Made by a program: the position numbers and the translations under genes. Positions 61,494-64,000 of a stretch of 64,000 nucleotides of DNA are shown one piece after another. The notes beneath the pieces are model-generated. The model had not been told where the DNA came from, did not search any database, and worked only from the letters and a program-made list of their open reading frames with translations. Within the stretch, counting starts at the first letter, position 1. Each line of letters opens with the position of its first letter. The DNA is from Irpex lacteus (taxonomy: Eukaryota; Basidiomycota; Agaricomycetes; Polyporales; Irpicaceae): the NCBI GenBank assembly GCA_001986395.2, contig MQVO02000001.1, positions 1,984,001 to 2,048,000 of the forward strand, written 5' to 3'.

Positions 61494-64000
61494 TCATCTC
61501 CTCCGTGTATGCGCGCGACTCCAGGCTGAGCCAACCTGAGGTGCCGTTGACCAGGCACTGCCAGTGCAGCCGGCCTTGTCAGGGACAGCGGACTCTTGCA
61601 CGGGCTTATCCTGGTACGTGAGGAGATCGTAGAGGGAAGCAATGTGGTCTCCCTACAGAGTCGAACGTCAGCAAGACGAAGTATGAGAGGCTTTGTGCGA
61701 ACGTACCTTTTGCTCGAGTATATCGATGACTTCGCGTAAGTGTTCTGCGAGGACGTTGCGCTTGGCAACGTTGGAGACAGCATCGATCTCTTTGTACTGG
61801 TCAGCCAGCTCGACATAGATGCTGTGCAGAAGGAAGAGTGTCAGACGAAGACCACCAATATCAGGAGGCGATAACGCACCTTTTATAATGGGTAAAATCA
61901 TCTTCTAGCTCGCGGAGAACTCGCGCAAGGACAGTTTGTGGAGGGAGACGATCATCTTGGTCATCCCTCGCACGCTCCTTACCCTTGCGGTTGCGCCCAA
62001 GCCCAGCAGCGCGGAGATCCTCTTCTCCTTCCGCGAAGCCTTCGTCGTCGTCGTCATCGTGGTACTGGCGATGACCCGTCCGACGGTAAGTTGCGGTCGT
62101 GGTACGTCCGCCTTTCGCTCGTTCACGCCGATGACATACCGTGCACGTCTTGGCGTTATGCTCCGGAGCAGAGAAGAACAGTCGTTCCATGTACTCTCCG
62201 CGGATCTGAGGGAAAGGAGCGTCCGCCCCGTTCCGTGAGGGTGGCCTCGCGTTGGGTCGTGTGCTCTTCTTCGTCTCCGCGTGGCGTACAGGACTCGATC
62301 TGCCTGTCCTCTTCACCGGAGGCGCAGCCTCGATGGAGGACTCGGTATCAGAGTGGTTGTTACCCGCATCGAGACTTGGTGTGTTCAGGCTGCGTTGTTC
62401 GTACGAATTACGTGAAGAGCCTTCCATAACAGCAGAAACAGAACGTTCGGAGCGGCGTTCTGCAACTTCCTCTGCGATCCTGTCGAATTCCTCCGGCGTA
62501 ACAAACGGCTGTGCCGACGACTTGGGGCGTGGAGAGCCAGCCGTGGCCCGATTGGTGTCCATGGTCTCTCGACGTGCTCTGATGGGCTCGGGTTGAACGA
62601 TAGATTCCTGGGATAGGGATCTGTTGTCGGCCTCGTCTTCAGATTCTACTTGCGGCTGCTCGCGAGAGAGATCGTCGCTTTGGTCATCAACCTCCCGCGA
62701 CCTTTCCCGCGCCTCGCGCCGTTCCTTGAGGCCCTCATCGACCACGCCACGGAGCACCTCCACCTCGCCGCCAAGTCGCTCTACTTCTTGACGAAGTTGA
62801 TCGATATCGCGACCTTTCTCTTTCAGTGCACGCGCATCTGAGTCCCGTAGTGTACGAAGTTCCTGAAGGAGCTTATGATAGTCAGAAAGCTCGGTAGTCA
62901 ACCGGGAGAGATGAGATCGTAATGTCGAGATAAGGTTCTCCAAAGCTGAGCTAAAATCAGAACTCAGGCCAACTTTGTAATCAGTAAGACACGAACCTTT
63001 CTTCTCCTCGACTGCCTCCTTATACCTGCTGACATCGCCGTCGTCCTCTTCCACCTCAGCCACCCTTGCATGTTTACTTCGCGTCCGCTTTTGATCATCC
63101 AGCTGGCTGATGGTTCGCTCCCGCTCGAGCACCCGAGTACGCTCTTTCGCCACTTGGTGTTTACAGTCCTCAAGCTCGAGCTCCAATTCTCTTACGCGAC
63201 GACGAGAAACACCGTGCTCAGACTCGAGGTATGCGAGCTTCGACTGGATAACATTGAGCGCTGTTGCTAGGCGAACTGGGGACGTTCAACGCGTGATCAA
63301 ATCTGTGTTAATTGGGAGCATACTCACCATCCAGTTCGTCGTCTTTCAGTTCATAGCCCAGATAATCCTGTCCAAGCTTCTTGGCCGGAGACGCCACGAT
63401 GTTCGTGAGGCCAGTGACATCAGGCAAATAGACCTTAGCTCTCATAGGCGTGCGAGAAGTTCGAACAGGGAGCGCCTGCACTGGCTGCTCCTGTAATTCA
63501 GTGAGGACACTTCGTAGCGGAACCTTGTTGCTGTCCGTGCGTGTGCGATTTTTCTCGCGAACGGTACTGTGAGCAAATGCGGGACGGTCCTCTTCCGCAG
63601 AGGGACGGTTTCGCTCCGCGTGTATCTCCTTAGCAAGACCCCGAGCCATCTTCGTGAACTTGGAAGGGATGCGATCTGACTCCGTTGGAGTGGGAGGGAA
63701 GACATTGACCTCTGGTTCGACGGGAGCGACGTACGAGAGAGACTGTTGATAGATACGCGAGTAGGAATTGTTACCCCTGCCGCGAGATCGTGGCGTAGCA
63801 ACATCGTCCTCGTCTTCGTCCACAACGGCGACGACAGAGGCTCGGGTGACCCCTGAGGACCTACGCGGAGGACGGGGGGATTGGTGTGCAAGTGTCGCTT
63901 TGGACCTTGGTTGAGACGCAGCTGCTCGCGTAACGGCCTGCGTCTGGCCATTCCGCGGTCGTTTAGGCGAGAACGCTATGTGATGCAGCGTGTCAGAGAG
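61494..64000 (-). CDS. Cep57/Ppc89-like spindle pole (centrosome) protein, 5' partial
   Basis: The gene enters from beyond 64000. Exons within the window: 63975-63328, 63275-62997, 62945-61880, 61821-61707, 61652-61494. The N-terminal part is disordered with SPKRPRNG and FPPTPTESDRIPSKF. The centre is a long coiled coil (LATALNVIQSKLAYLESEHG; DYHKLLQELRTLRDSDARAL). The C-terminal block LRELEDDFTHYKSIYVELA, DQYKEIDAVSNVAKRNVL and EHLREVIDILEQKGDHIASL fits the Cep57 microtubule-binding domain, the family of fission yeast spindle-pole-body scaffold Ppc89. A CTVCHRRERAK pair of cysteines lies before it. The upstream 25 bases to the window edge are intron. Confidence 0.8.

Overview
This window is nuclear DNA from a filamentous basidiomycete, most likely an Agaricomycete. 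Most housekeeping genes are broken by many very short introns (about 48-80 nt, GTRNGT donors, CTRAC-type branch sites). Intergenic gaps are compact with pyrimidine-rich promoters, and the gene content (DUF6533-type membrane protein, a large F-box-like family, questin-oxidase-like protein, fungal PKC1 and DAD1) fits that group. I built exon models by hand from reading frame, splice consensus and remembered family conservation. Where all exons close in frame I give coordinates; no alignment or transcript data were available.

Left part (1-13.5 kb): a partial V-ATPase subunit c gene with a 13-nt microexon; a 280-bp MITE-like element; three intronless F-box-like genes on the + strand; an 8-exon 4-coumarate-CoA-ligase-like gene on the - strand; then a gene-poor region with a degenerate tandem array whose units each carry an exon-like module on the - strand.

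Middle (13.5-21 kb): two PrxQ-type peroxiredoxin paralogues (the second has lost its peroxidatic cysteine), a dienelactone hydrolase, TIM9, and a DAHP synthase whose shared promoter with TIM9 holds a double CACGTG element and a Gcn4/CpcA-type site. A second arm of intronless F-box-like genes (21-31 kb, four genes, all - strand) faces the first arm, so seven paralogues point inward on this block. Inside the second arm lie a gene remnant and a small unrecognised three-exon gene.

Right part (32-64 kb) is dense core-cell biology: a DUF6533-like membrane protein, a coiled-coil protein, an eighth divergent F-box-like gene, an RPAP3-like TPR co-chaperone, an unknown helical protein, a class I methyltransferase whose motif I is assembled across a 4-nt microexon, MPS1 kinase, the spliceosomal DEAH helicase PRP2/DHX16, eIF2-alpha with an unusual insertion, a questin-oxidase-like gene damaged or reshaped by an exact 142-bp tandem duplication across an intron-exon border, DAD1, PKC1 (start codon alone in the first coding exon), an acidic unknown protein, and a partial Cep57/Ppc89-like spindle-pole protein. 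Three spindle or kinetochore genes (MPS1, DAD1, Cep57-like) lie within about 20 kb.
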